A stretch of DNA of 64,000 nucleotides, from the NCBI GenBank assembly GCA_965233625.1, contig OZ247499.1, positions 3,968,001 through 4,032,000 on the forward strand, read 5' to 3'. Positions 47,694 to 57,039 of the stretch are shown here, piece after piece. This DNA comes from G965233625 sp965233625. GTDB lineage: Bacteria; Planctomycetota; Planctomycetia; Pirellulales; Pirellulaceae. The translations under genes and the position numbers were made by a program. Numbering within the stretch: position 1 is the stretch's first letter; every line of letters begins with the position of its first letter. The notes under the pieces are model-generated. The model was not told the DNA's origin and ran no database searches. It saw nothing but the letters and a program-made list of their open reading frames with translations.

Positions 47694-48764
47694 CTAGAAC
47701 TGAATACGGGCCCCGAATTCCATGCCCCAGGCGCGATCATTCATGTCGGGTGCGATCCCGAAACCAGGTTTGACGTAGAGTGTGGTTCCTTTTGCGCTGT
47801 AGCCAACTTCGGGCGCAACATAGATATCGTTGTTGCCGGAAAGATAGTCGGTCAGAATCTGCAGCTCCGGCAGCGTATACCAGCCGCTCTGCCAGGCGTA
47901 CATCGCAAAGACACGCCACTTGCCACGACGGATCTCGCGCCGGGCATCGTCGCCGGCAACCGACGCTTCGTAGAAGTAAAGCGGGGCGATAATAAAATTG
48001 GGCTGAGGGGCGTAAACGAATCCGACCCCCGGGCCAAGCACATATTTGCCCGTCCCAAGGTTGAAGGCCGTCAACTCGTTTCCGCCCGGCGTTGCACCGA
48101 GAACCACCGTGTCCGCGCTGGGCACGTACATTTCCAGAAAGTTAATGACCGTAAACTTCTGGTTGCTCGAAACAAACGTGTTGTAGCTGAACTGAAATTT
48201 TACATCGCCCAGGCCGCCCACCTGCGGCGACGCTGGGAATTGCGACGTGAAATCATAAAACGTGTACGGGACTTCCAGCAGAAATGCACCCCGTTTGTCA
48301 TACACGGGGAATTTGAAACGGGCATAGCTCGTATTGATCTGATTGCCGCCCCGTAGACCGTAAAACTCGTTGCTGGCGATGAAGGTGGTGGTGTTCTGCG
48401 CAGGGTTCGTGCCATTGTCCTGCTGGCCGGCTTCCCCTGCACTTCCGCCAGCGGAGGAACCGCCCGCGTCTGGCTGCGGGGAGCAGAACGAATCTATCGA
48501 AGCATCGATGCTCTGATCCGTGACGAGTTGATAGGTCTGACCACCGGGCAACTGCAAGTATCCGGGCTGCCCACCAACCGGAAACTGCAGACGAGCTATT
48601 TCTGGTGACGCAGACTCACTTTCCACGAAAGGCGCCGGGTGCGGTTCTTGTTCGTCCAGATACGTAACAGAAGGAAGATACGTCGAGACCGGGCCGTCCT
48701 GCTGCGCAATGGCTTCGCCAGCGAAAAGCATTACCACCGCGATCAAAAAGCAGATCTGCCGCAT
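47694..48764 (-). CDS. Outer-membrane beta-barrel (transporter-like) protein
   Basis: A 356-residue exported protein with signal peptide (MRQICFLIAVVMLFAGEAIA). After a low-complexity linker (GGSSAGGSAGEAGQQDNGTN) come about ten amphipathic strands such as YARFKFPVYDKRGAFLLEVP and VKFQFSYNTFVSSNQKFT, and the last residue is Phe in FGARIQF, as in outer-membrane barrels. It resembles the MetA/phenol-pathway barrel family. Cargo unknown. The 233-base gap toward the kinase holds nothing I can name. Confidence 0.8.
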   Translation of the reverse strand: MRQICFLIAVVMLFAGEAIAQQDGPVSTYLPSVTYLDEQEPHPAPFVESESASPEIARLQFPVGGQPGYLQLPGGQTYQLVTDQSIDASIDSFCSPQPDAGGSSAGGSAGEAGQQDNGTNPAQNTTTFIASNEFYGLRGGNQINTSYARFKFPVYDKRGAFLLEVPYTFYDFTSQFPASPQVGGLGDVKFQFSYNTFVSSNQKFTVINFLEMYVPSADTVVLGATPGGNELTAFNLGTGKYVLGPGVGFVYAPQPNFIIAPLYFYEASVAGDDARREIRRGKWRVFAMYAWQSGWYTLPELQILTDYLSGNNDIYVAPEVGYSAKGTTLYVKPGFGIAPDMNDRAWGMEFGARIQF

Positions 48765-49320
48765 CGCAACCTCCTAGTCTGGTGCGGGCGGCAACCGCCA
48801 TACTTCACTGCCGGAAATAACACCGCAGTCGACCGGCCATCAGATAATCCGCCCCATGGAATTCACTTTCACTATCGGCGATCCAAGCAGCCAACCAGTC
48901 GCGCCAAGCAGAAAATTCGAGATAAGCACTGCAATACGACCGACATAACCGTCGCAGGCGTCAAACTCCAGGTGGAAGCCCCAGGACTCCGGGTGGCGGC
49001 CCTAACCATGACGGCCTCTGCCCGCTCCTTCACAAACAGACGCAGCACCACGCCGTTTTCTGGATCAGCCAGATCGACGTAAAGCGCTTGCTGAATAGAA
49101 AGTGCGGGTGAGAGGAAGCGAGGGATGTCCCGTTTTCTGTTGCAACTCTGATGGCCACTCTGGATTAAACGAACGTGACTGGGGCTGCAACTTCAACTGC
49201 TCCTGGTTGTCTCCACAGCCCTCGACATGTTCGAGTACCAGAGTTTCGCTCAGCGCGAATATCTGAAGTTGCCCCGCGCCCTCAACGGCTGAAAATTTCA
49301 AACCAGAGAAAAAGCCAGAA
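48765..49320. other. Intergenic stretch without recognised gene
   Basis: 556 bases between the barrel-protein gene and tRNA-Arg. Short open frames on both strands show no family similarity, start-site signal or codon pattern that I trust. The barrel gene's promoter presumably lies at the left end. Confidence 0.6.
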
Positions 49321-49393
<73 letters not shown>

Positions 49394-49929
49394 TTGATAC
49401 TTGTTTTCAGCCTTATGAATGTCAGTGACGAGCTGCGTTTGCGGCTTGCGTGAAATCTGAGTAAGAGTGCGTTGCTTTCAACTCCCGGCTTCACCTAGAT
49501 GCTACCGGGAACGTGGGCGATTTGGTAGCCGATTATTATTGAGATTTCGCGCTGATGCAGCATTGGCGGGAACAACGCCATCAACAAGTTTGCCGCAGTC
49601 GCACCAATCACCACCGCCGTCGTAGACCGGGAAGATTGTCCACAGTCTGATGCAGGCCGAAAGAGCCGGAAATCCGACGCTTGATGAGTCGGGGTGGTAG
49701 TATAACAATCGGCAGGGAGACGTCGCGGCTGCTGCCGGTCTCCAGCTTACCGAACGCCTAAAAAACGAAGATGAAGGTCGCTACCCACCTGGCGCGTGTC
49801 GACCTCGAAGCGGCTTGTTCTCCCCGCTTAGATTCGCCACGCTGAAGTTGAGACAGTCGCTAGTTCGACGGACTCAGGGTAAAACACTTCAACTAACTCT
49901 AACTGGATTATTAAGATAGGAATCGTGTG
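49394..49929. other. Intergenic stretch without recognised gene
   Basis: 536 bases between tRNA-Arg and the sensor kinase. No integrase remnant or repeat of the tRNA 3' end is seen, so I find no sign that the tRNA served as an attachment site. The right end must hold the promoter for the kinase gene. Confidence 0.6.
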
Positions 49930-52116
49930 ATGAGTCAAATCGATTCCCATTCAGAATCTCACGTTTCCCGCCTGAAGTCGGTGGCAGGTTCCGCGCTATC
50001 AATCAGTCTGCGTGCCAGTAAGCACCTGTGGATAGGGCCCGCATTTACGGCCGTTCTCATCGCTATCGTTGGTTGGTGGACCCACAGTTCGGTTGAATCA
50101 GCAGTAAAGACTAACCTTGCGAGCCATCTCCAGGCTCTATTGGACGCGGATGTTGCCGCGATGGATCTCTGGCTGGCGGAAAAAAAGTCGGATGTGAGAG
50201 CCCTTGCCGGAGATGACCGCTTGCGAGGCCCCGCGGCGGAACTTGCGAGCCTTGCGACTCAAGCCAGTCCGGACACGCTCACAGCAGAACTACTCTCCTC
50301 CAACGCACTCAAAGAGTTAAGAACGCACCTTGAACCCAGGATGAATGCTCACCAGTTCAACGGTTTTGTGCTCATTAATCCCGAATATCTGGTTCTGGCC
50401 AGTGATCTGGATATTGGAATCGGGGACGCGTCACTCGCTAGGCTTTTCGCCAGTCAGCTTGAGCCCGTCTTCAACGGTGAAACAACGCTGCTGCCGCCAT
50501 TCAAAAGCATGCTGGTGCGCCCCGATGCAGACGGGACGCCCCGGGCAGGAATGCCCATAATGATCGTTGTCGCGCCAGTGCGTGATTCTGAAGGCAGCCT
50601 GGTCGCCGCACTCGGCATGCGGATTCTGCCGGATCAGGAATTCACCGAGATCCTGCGTGTCGCCCGCGTGGGGGAAACGGGAGAAACATATGCTTTTAAC
50701 AAAGATGGCGTCCTGATTACCAACAGCCGTTTCGACGATCAACTGAAACATTGCGGTTTGCTGGTTGACGACGAGAAGACGCATTCCTTGTTGAATATTG
50801 AGATTCGAGATCCCGGCGTCGATATGACGCAAGGAGAACGCCCGGCAAACCGCCGGTCTGAGCAGCCCTTTACCACAATGGCCACGTCAGCCCTGGCCGG
50901 TGAAAGCGGCGTCAACGTGGACGGTTATCGCGATTACCGCGGGGTTCCCGTGGTTGGGGCCTGGACCTGGTTGCCAGAGCATGAGATTGGCGTCGCCAGC
51001 GAAATGGATGCGGTGGAAGCCTTTGGACCGCTAAATATGCTCCGCCGCGCATTTGGCGTGCTGACTGCTCTGTTGGTTGCCGTAACGCTGGGTCTTTGCG
51101 GGCTGACTTATTACGCTGCCCGGCTGGATCTCCAGGCCCGCCGCTCTGCACTCGAGGCAAAACGCCTCGGTCAGTATTCCCTGATTGAAAAAATCGGCGC
51201 CGGCGGTATGGGAGTCGTTTACCGCGCACATCATGATATGCTCCACCGGCCTACCGCCGTGAAACTGCTGCTGGATGAGAAAACGAACGAGAGCACCATC
51301 GCCCGCTTCGAACGGGAGGTGCAGCTCACCAGTCAACTGACGCATCCTAACACGATCGCGATTTACGACTTCGGTAGGACCCCCGAGGGCATATTCTACT
51401 ACGCAATGGAATATCTCGATGGAATCGCGCTCGAAGACTTTGTCGCGAAGTTTGGTCCACAGCCATCCGGTCGGGTTATCTATTTATTGAGGCAACTTTG
51501 CGACTCATTATCAGAGGCTCACCAGAAGGGTCTTATTCACCGGGACATTAAGCCGGCCAATGTGATGCTCACCCGGCAAGGTGGGTTGTGCGACTTTGTG
51601 AAACTTCTGGATTTCGGATTGGTGAAGCCACAGAATGCTGATCAGAACATGACCCTCGCCGGCTCCCTCACGGGTACGCCGCTATACCTCTCACCCGAAG
51701 CCATACTCCACAAAGAGCTGGATTCAAGAAGCGATCTGTATGCTGTTGGCGCCGTCGGCTATTTTCTGCTGACAGGCGAGACGCCTTTTGAAGGTGATAG
51801 CATTATCGATATCTGCAACGCTCATATTCATTCTTCGCCCGTGAGTCCGTCTGAACGTCTCAGCAGACCCGTTGACCCTGACCTTGAGAATCTGGTGCTG
51901 AGTTGTCTAGCCAAGAATCGTGAAGATAGGCCGCAATCAGCGGAGTCGCTTGAAAAGAGCCTGTCGCAGTGTCAGTCGGCTCCCAACTGGACACGCTCCC
52001 ACGCAAAAAACTGGTGGGCAATCCATATTGACTCCTCAGATAACCCTGAACAAACAGCGGCCGGTGCCGACCTGCCAGATGTAACCGTGGTCATACCTCC
52101 GAACGGCAAACAATGA
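49930..52116 (+). CDS. Ser/Thr protein kinase with N-terminal extracytoplasmic Cache sensor
   Basis: A 728-residue kinase with the sensor first. Transmembrane helix 1 is at about 33-51 (LWIGPAFTAVLIAIVGWW). A periplasmic double-Cache-like domain (about 55-365) follows, with MRILPDQEFTEIL and VGETGETYAFNKDGVLITNS. Helix 2 is at about 370-395. The kinase domain (about 415-690) has GAGGMGVVYRA, the VAIK-type lysine in AVKLL, HRDIKPANVM and DFG. Most Hanks kinases have the kinase domain at the N-terminus; this order copies chemoreceptors and histidine kinases. ATG at 49930 is preferred over the adjacent GTG because of its AGGA spacing. Confidence 0.93.
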   Translation: MSQIDSHSESHVSRLKSVAGSALSISLRASKHLWIGPAFTAVLIAIVGWWTHSSVESAVKTNLASHLQALLDADVAAMDLWLAEKKSDVRALAGDDRLRGPAAELASLATQASPDTLTAELLSSNALKELRTHLEPRMNAHQFNGFVLINPEYLVLASDLDIGIGDASLARLFASQLEPVFNGETTLLPPFKSMLVRPDADGTPRAGMPIMIVVAPVRDSEGSLVAALGMRILPDQEFTEILRVARVGETGETYAFNKDGVLITNSRFDDQLKHCGLLVDDEKTHSLLNIEIRDPGVDMTQGERPANRRSEQPFTTMATSALAGESGVNVDGYRDYRGVPVVGAWTWLPEHEIGVASEMDAVEAFGPLNMLRRAFGVLTALLVAVTLGLCGLTYYAARLDLQARRSALEAKRLGQYSLIEKIGAGGMGVVYRAHHDMLHRPTAVKLLLDEKTNESTIARFEREVQLTSQLTHPNTIAIYDFGRTPEGIFYYAMEYLDGIALEDFVAKFGPQPSGRVIYLLRQLCDSLSEAHQKGLIHRDIKPANVMLTRQGGLCDFVKLLDFGLVKPQNADQNMTLAGSLTGTPLYLSPEAILHKELDSRSDLYAVGAVGYFLLTGETPFEGDSIIDICNAHIHSSPVSPSERLSRPVDPDLENLVLSCLAKNREDRPQSAESLEKSLSQCQSAPNWTRSHAKNWWAIHIDSSDNPEQTAAGADLPDVTVVIPPNGKQ

Positions 52117-52302
52117 ATTCAACTACTGCGAACACAAGCGCCGATCTCAGCAAGGAGTCTCTAGCTGGTCACCGTGGTTCGTTAGATTTAGCTGTGAACT
52201 TCACAAAAGGCTGAAGGCATGCTAAGGCGTTCGATTATGCTTTCGTTCGTACGCGTTGCGGTCAGTCTCGCTGCAATCTAATGATCAGCATCTGCGAGCG
52301 CC

Positions 52303-53823
52303 TTAGCGGGGTTTTCTTTGCCCCTTCTTCCGTCCAATCAGAACTTGCTTGTTGGCCCAGGGTGTGGTGCGGTCGAAGACGATGGTGTATTTGCTGTAGT
52401 TGTGGTGTGGGGCGCCTTGTTGCTTCCAGTGTTTTAGCTGGGCGTCGTAGAGATTTTCCATCTCGCGGCGGCGGGCGGCGGAGTCTGGATTACTGATCAG
52501 ATTTTTCATTTCCAGGGGATCTTCGGCCGTGTGATACAGTTCGGCCACGGGCGTGTATTGACCGGCGCCGTAACTCCAGAAGATGTACTTCCAGTCTCTG
52601 GTCACGATGCCTAGGCTTTGTGCCGCTGCCGGCCCCCACACGTTGATCAGTGGCAGCGACTTGTGAATTTCCGCTGCGGGATTGTCCAGTAAAGGCGCCA
52701 GACTTCTGCCATCCATGTTCTCCGGGACCGGGAGGCCGGCCAGCTCTAGCATGGTAGGTGCGAAGTCGACATTGCCTGTTAAGGCGCGGCTGCGAAATTG
52801 TTTGCCGCTACTGGCATGCCGTGGATCGTACACAATCAGCGGCACGCGCGATGCTTCTTCGTATGGCAGCACCTTTGAGCCATAGCCGTGCGCTCCGCAG
52901 AAAAATCCATTGTCCGAGGTAAAGATCACCACTGTGTTGTCTGCAACTTGATGCTCCGACAACGCTTTGCGGATCATCCCCGTTGCGACATCCACGCCGT
53001 AGATCTGCTGGTGGTAAGTCGCCATCACTTTGTCGTAATTGTCCGCATAACCCCAGCTGTGGAAGCGTTCGTACTGGCGGCCCGCCTGGCTCTGTTTCGA
53101 GAAATGACTGCCGGCCCCACGGCCATAGTTAGCGGGTTTTTTAAACGTGGCGCCGGCGTACACCTGATTGAAACGCGGGTCGGGCGTGGTCGGATGATGC
53201 GGCGCCTTGAAGCTGATAGACAGGCAGAAAGGCTTATCACCCTTCGCCGCAGAAGCGATAAAATCGCGGCCAAACGCGCCGTAAGAAAGTGTGCTGTGCG
53301 GATATTCGGCAGCGTACTTCGCCATCGATTTATTCTTCGCCGTCGCGTACGAAGTCTGTCCGGGGCCTCCGCCCCAGCGGTCAAAGTCGCTCTCTGGCAG
53401 CACACCGCGGGCGCCGGGTTTATCCGCCACCATAAAGCCAAACTTGCCGGCGAACGCCGTTACGTAACCCGCTTTACGCAGCAGCACCGGGTAACTCTTC
53501 GCCCAGTGCGAAGCCAGCAGCGGACCGTGGTCGAAGTTGCACCCGGTCTTATATTCGTACATGCCCGTCATCACATTCGCGCGACTGGCCATGCAGATGG
53601 CGGTAGTGTCGTAATGATTATCGAACACCACTCCATCGCGCGCAAGAGCATCGATGTTCGGCGTTTTCACCCCCTCGGCGCCGTAACATCCCAGCGAGTT
53701 CGTACACTGATCGTCCGACATCAGGAAGACGAAATTCGGCCGCACCGGTTCAGCACGCAGCACGTGACCGGTTAGCAATAACCCGGCAACCACGCTGCAA
53801 ACACGCAAGACGTTCAACATCAA
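52303..53823 (-). CDS. Secreted sulfatase (S1-type arylsulfatase family)
   Basis: A 506-residue exported sulfatase (signal VVAGLLLTGHVLRA). The metal-binding Asp pair is in FLMSDDQCTN (Asp37-Asp38). The formylglycine site is Cys77 in CMASR, a C-x-A-S-R variant of the usual C-x-P-S-R, still followed by TGMYEY. Later landmarks are FTSDNGFFCGAHG and GKFGFM. It likely removes sulfate from polysaccharide or glycan. The insertion sequence ends 67 bases before its start and may have displaced its promoter. Confidence 0.93.
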   Translation of the reverse strand: MMLNVLRVCSVVAGLLLTGHVLRAEPVRPNFVFLMSDDQCTNSLGCYGAEGVKTPNIDALARDGVVFDNHYDTTAICMASRANVMTGMYEYKTGCNFDHGPLLASHWAKSYPVLLRKAGYVTAFAGKFGFMVADKPGARGVLPESDFDRWGGGPGQTSYATAKNKSMAKYAAEYPHSTLSYGAFGRDFIASAAKGDKPFCLSISFKAPHHPTTPDPRFNQVYAGATFKKPANYGRGAGSHFSKQSQAGRQYERFHSWGYADNYDKVMATYHQQIYGVDVATGMIRKALSEHQVADNTVVIFTSDNGFFCGAHGYGSKVLPYEEASRVPLIVYDPRHASSGKQFRSRALTGNVDFAPTMLELAGLPVPENMDGRSLAPLLDNPAAEIHKSLPLINVWGPAAAQSLGIVTRDWKYIFWSYGAGQYTPVAELYHTAEDPLEMKNLISNPDSAARRREMENLYDAQLKHWKQQGAPHHNYSKYTIVFDRTTPWANKQVLIGRKKGQRKPR

Positions 53824-53877
53824 AACAACCTTCGTTCTATTGGCAAGTCAGACCACGGCGTCTGACGTTTAACGGTA

Positions 53878-53890
53878 GGTCAGGCGCCTG
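53878..53890. repeat. Left part of a GGTCAGGCGCCTGCCTGACG arm, cut by the insertion sequence
   Basis: GGTCAGGCGCCTG. Joined to CCTGACG at 55254-55260 it restores a 20-bp arm that is the exact complement of CGTCAGGCAGGCGCCTGACC at 55286-55305. The last six bases, CGCCTG, are the insertion's target duplication. Confidence 0.85.
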
Positions 53891-55247
53891 TGTTCAGTCC
53901 GGGGACATGGGTAACACCTGTTCGGGGACATGGGTAACGCTTTTAGCTTACTTGATCTGGGGTTTGAGTGCAGGCGGATGGCGGAGTTGAGCGGAGCGAA
54001 ACTCAGTTATCCGCCGGCGCGGTTGATACCTTCCCCGACTGGCGGTCTAACTGACCGATGCGGTAGCCGCGATAGTAAACCTCCCACTGCGAAGCGTCGA
54101 TCTTTGGAGCCAGGCCGATCTGTTCGCCGCGGAACGCTTCGCTGATCTTGTACACCACGCCGCCGAAGCTGAACTGGCCGGAGCGGCCCACCTGCCGCGT
54201 TTCAAACCGCTGGCTGTACGCAAACGCCGCCGGCTTCTGGAAGCGACGGAGGCTGGGCTGGTAACGGCTGATGGGCGTCGCTAGTTCCAGAGCTTCGTGC
54301 GGACGCTCCAGGTTGTAAATCGAACGCCAGTCGTCGAACCGGCTCTGCACTTCGCCCAGACCCGTGAACTGCCGCCCCTGAATCGTCTCCAGATTCAGCG
54401 TGCGATGAAACCGCTCCAGCTTCCCGCGGCCCTGCGGATAGTACGGCTGCCCGTGAATCACCTGCACGTCGTGACGCATCAGCCAGACCGTAAACTGCGT
54501 GTGCCGCGTGCTGCTTCCCTTCGTCCCCCACGGGTTGCCATTATCGACGTAAATCGCTCTGGGCAGGCCATATAACGCGAAGACTTCGCGGAAATGCGTC
54601 TGTACGGTCACGCGTTTCTGGTTCGCACAGGCGAACACGCCCAGCGAGAAACGCGAGTGGTCGTCGAGGATCGTCAGCGGGAAGCAGTTCGCGCCGCCCG
54701 CCAGCGCAAACTCTCCCTTGAAGTCCACTTGCCACAGGTCGTTGGCCGCGGGCCGTTCGAAGCTGCCATAAGCCCGGCTGCGGGTGGAGTCTTCCGCAGA
54801 GATGCAGCCGTGACGGTGTAGAATCGCCGTGATCGTGCTCGCCGCTGGCGGCGAGTGTCCCAGATCGCTCAGCCGCCGCCGGATCTTCCGGCCGCCCCAG
54901 GCAGGATGCGCCCGCCGGATCTCAAGCACCTGTTCCTCCAGCGAAGCACAGGTCTTACGAGGCGAACAGACCGGCCGCCGCGAACGGTCCACCAGCCCGC
55001 CACTGCCTTCCTCACGCCACCGCCTGAGCCACTTGTAGCCGGTCTTAGGCGACACGCCATACCGCCGGCAAAGTTCACGCACATTCGCCCCGTCCTGCGA
55101 AGCCAGCTGCACAAACTCCTCACGCAAACTCACAGCATCACTCTCCTTCCAGGCCATAAATGCTCCCTTTTTAAGAAGCATTATCCCCAGTCAAAAAGTG
55201 TTACCCATGTCCCCGAACACCCGTTACCCATGTCCCCGGTCTATACA
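53891..55247 (-). mobile_element. IS481-family insertion sequence
   Basis: A 1357-bp element with about 48-bp imperfect terminal inverted repeats that begin TGT. Each end holds two tandem copies of CGGGGACATGGGTAAC: left 53899-53915 and 53919-53938, right 55200-55219 and 55223-55239. It is flanked by the direct repeat CGCCTG (53885-53890 and 55248-55253), a 6-bp target duplication. It carries one complete transposase. The target was one arm of a palindromic repeat. Confidence 0.92.
54003..55157 (-). CDS. IS481-family transposase
   Basis: A 384-residue DDE transposase. The N-terminal helix-turn-helix has VRELCRRYGVSPKTGYKWLRRW. The catalytic acids lie in QVDFKGEF, YVDNGNPWG and GKLERFHRTLN. 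The frame extends to 55181, but ATG at 55157 has GGGAG six bases upstream. It appears intact, with no stop or frameshift, so the element may still move. Confidence 0.95.
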   Translation of the reverse strand: MAWKESDAVSLREEFVQLASQDGANVRELCRRYGVSPKTGYKWLRRWREEGSGGLVDRSRRPVCSPRKTCASLEEQVLEIRRAHPAWGGRKIRRRLSDLGHSPPAASTITAILHRHGCISAEDSTRSRAYGSFERPAANDLWQVDFKGEFALAGGANCFPLTILDDHSRFSLGVFACANQKRVTVQTHFREVFALYGLPRAIYVDNGNPWGTKGSSTRHTQFTVWLMRHDVQVIHGQPYYPQGRGKLERFHRTLNLETIQGRQFTGLGEVQSRFDDWRSIYNLERPHEALELATPISRYQPSLRRFQKPAAFAYSQRFETRQVGRSGQFSFGGVVYKISEAFRGEQIGLAPKIDASQWEVYYRGYRIGQLDRQSGKVSTAPADN

Positions 55248-55285
55248 CGCCTGCCTGACGATGTTCAGGGTGGATTCCGTTGCGT

Positions 55286-55305
55286 CGTCAGGCAGGCGCC
55301 TGACC
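55286..55305. repeat. Right arm of the palindromic repeat hit by the insertion sequence
   Basis: CGTCAGGCAGGCGCCTGACC, perfectly complementary to the reconstructed left arm, with a 25-base spacer (55261-55285) between them. The intact original would have been a 65-bp hairpin element. Confidence 0.8.
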
Positions 55306-55377
55306 CACGGGTTTGAAATAAGTCGCAGCTGACAGATAGTCCATTCCCCCGCAGTCACCATTGTAGTCGAAAGTCGA

Positions 55378-56214
55378 TTAACCACGCCGGATATGCATCC
55401 AGTATTGGCTGTCACAGTCGCGGCCTTCGCGGTACTCAATCAGCAGGTTGCGGGCTGTGCACTGGCTTTCAATCCATTGCAACGAGTGCCGGACGATTCC
55501 TGGCACATCGGATTCATGACTTGTGCCAACCCAGGTGTCTCCCGCGTAGTCATCTTCTGGCGTTTCTGCCGGTAGGTACGAAACGAGAAACACTGCCTGG
55601 TCGCTCGCGTCGCGGACGAAAGAATCAAGCGTGCGTTCGATCTGCGGTTTACTGGCGTGCGTCCAGATTGAACGAGCTAAAAAGAAGTCAAATTTCTGGT
55701 TGAACACAGAACTATCGAACACCGTATTTCTGTCAAACTGCGGGCGTTTATCCGCCAGCAATTCTGGCGTGAATAGATACTGCCGCCCACGCTCGACACG
55801 CCCCCAGGCCGGTTCAATTCCGTAGTAGCAATTGGCGTCCAGGAAGCGGACCAGCCAATACGCGATCCGCAGGCATCCACAACCAAATTCCAGGACCTTC
55901 GACTCGGGCAGGAGTCCGGCTTCCAGCAGATCAACAAACTGCTGACGGCCAGCCTGCTCGAACGTCTCCTGTGGCACGCCTTGAAAACCGTGTCCGGCAA
56001 TCATTTCGCCGGCGCGTAATTGCAGCTGCGATGGAATGTTGATGACAGACCTCCTAGCCGTCTGGTTCCAATGGTCCTTTGTGCCGCCCAGTTTGAAGGG
56101 TCCGCAGCCTGGCGGCAAGTCCGTCGCCAGGACTGATATGAATTCCCGGGGCTCTCTTCCGACACGTACCGATCTGGACAATATGAATTTACGCTTGATA
56201 TGATCGACGTCCAC
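55378..56214 (-). CDS. Class I SAM-dependent methyltransferase
   Basis: A 278-residue protein with methyltransferase motif I SKVLEFGCGCLRIAYWLVRF, an acidic GIEPAW turn after strand 2 and FDFFLARSIWTHAS as motif II. Two Cys in the GCGC loop are unusual but occur in this group. It is divergent from the deacetylase-like / glycosyltransferase pair. With them it suggests a small glycan or glycolipid biosynthesis group, though the substrate is unknown. Confidence 0.85.
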   Translation of the reverse strand: MDVDHIKRKFILSRSVRVGREPREFISVLATDLPPGCGPFKLGGTKDHWNQTARRSVINIPSQLQLRAGEMIAGHGFQGVPQETFEQAGRQQFVDLLEAGLLPESKVLEFGCGCLRIAYWLVRFLDANCYYGIEPAWGRVERGRQYLFTPELLADKRPQFDRNTVFDSSVFNQKFDFFLARSIWTHASKPQIERTLDSFVRDASDQAVFLVSYLPAETPEDDYAGDTWVGTSHESDVPGIVRHSLQWIESQCTARNLLIEYREGRDCDSQYWMHIRRG

Positions 56215-56256
56215 CGGCAGGCTTTACGACCACGCAGTCTCAATCATTCAACCTCA

Positions 56257-57039
56257 ATGGATTCCCCACCTGCCGACTCGAACGCAGCGCTCATTCTGAG
56301 CCACCCCGGCCATGAACTGCGCGTTCTGGGGTGGGTTGAGATGGCCAAGCCGCTGGTCATTATCTTAACCGACGGGTCCGGACATTCGGTCGCTCCCAGG
56401 ATTGACCTTTCACGGGAGGTTCTTCACGAAGCCGGCGCACGCATAGCCACGCTATTTGGAGACTTTGCTGACCGGCAGGTGTACGAGGCAATATTAAATC
56501 AGGACACGGCGTTCTTCATTGCCATTCAGACGCGCATCACAGAGCTATTGAAGTCTCATCGGATCGACTTTGTTGCCGGCGACGCGATTGAAGGCTACAA
56601 CCCGTCGCACGACCTATGCCGCGTTCTGATTGATAATTCCGTCCGCTCGCTTACCACAGAATTTCCCAGTTACGAGTTCCCTTTGATCGCGCACCCAGCT
56701 ATCTGGTCAGAGCAGGCGGGAGCGTTGTGCTACCAGTTGAGCCCGGAAAAGCAGCAGTGGAAGCTGGACAGGATTACCAGCTACGCCCAGTCTGTGGGTG
56801 GGCAATTGCTGACAGAAGTTCAGGAAGGGCTGGCAAAGGCTGGCGCCGGAACCCTGGCCAGCGAGTGGTTCACGCCATCGCGTTCGACCGCCAGCCTGAA
56901 AGATTTTGAACATTCACCACCCTACTATGAACAACACGGTAACCAGCGCGTACGTGCCGGACTGTATGAAAATACGATCCGCTTTAATGAACATATCCGG
57001 CCACTGCTTGAAGCGTTAGCACCAGACCGCCCATCATGA
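56257..57039 (+). CDS. PIG-L/LmbE-like deacetylase-related protein
   Basis: A 260-residue protein that begins AALILSHPGHELRVLGWVEM after a short leader. This resembles the PIG-L/LmbE N-terminal motif with its metal-binding HPDDE, here HPGHE, so one acidic ligand is replaced by His. LTDGSGHS follows, like the TDG of that family. RIDFVAGDAIEGYNPSHDLC is its second region. Whether it still hydrolyses N-acetyl groups is uncertain. ATG at 56257 avoids overlap with the divergent methyltransferase. Its stop overlaps the glycosyltransferase start. Confidence 0.65.
   Translation: MDSPPADSNAALILSHPGHELRVLGWVEMAKPLVIILTDGSGHSVAPRIDLSREVLHEAGARIATLFGDFADRQVYEAILNQDTAFFIAIQTRITELLKSHRIDFVAGDAIEGYNPSHDLCRVLIDNSVRSLTTEFPSYEFPLIAHPAIWSEQAGALCYQLSPEKQQWKLDRITSYAQSVGGQLLTEVQEGLAKAGAGTLASEWFTPSRSTASLKDFEHSPPYYEQHGNQRVRAGLYENTIRFNEHIRPLLEALAPDRPS

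Noticed and set aside
49502..49708. Minus-strand open frame of 68 codons
   Set aside because: No ribosome-binding site, no recognisable domain and isolated in a gap; not supportable as a gene.
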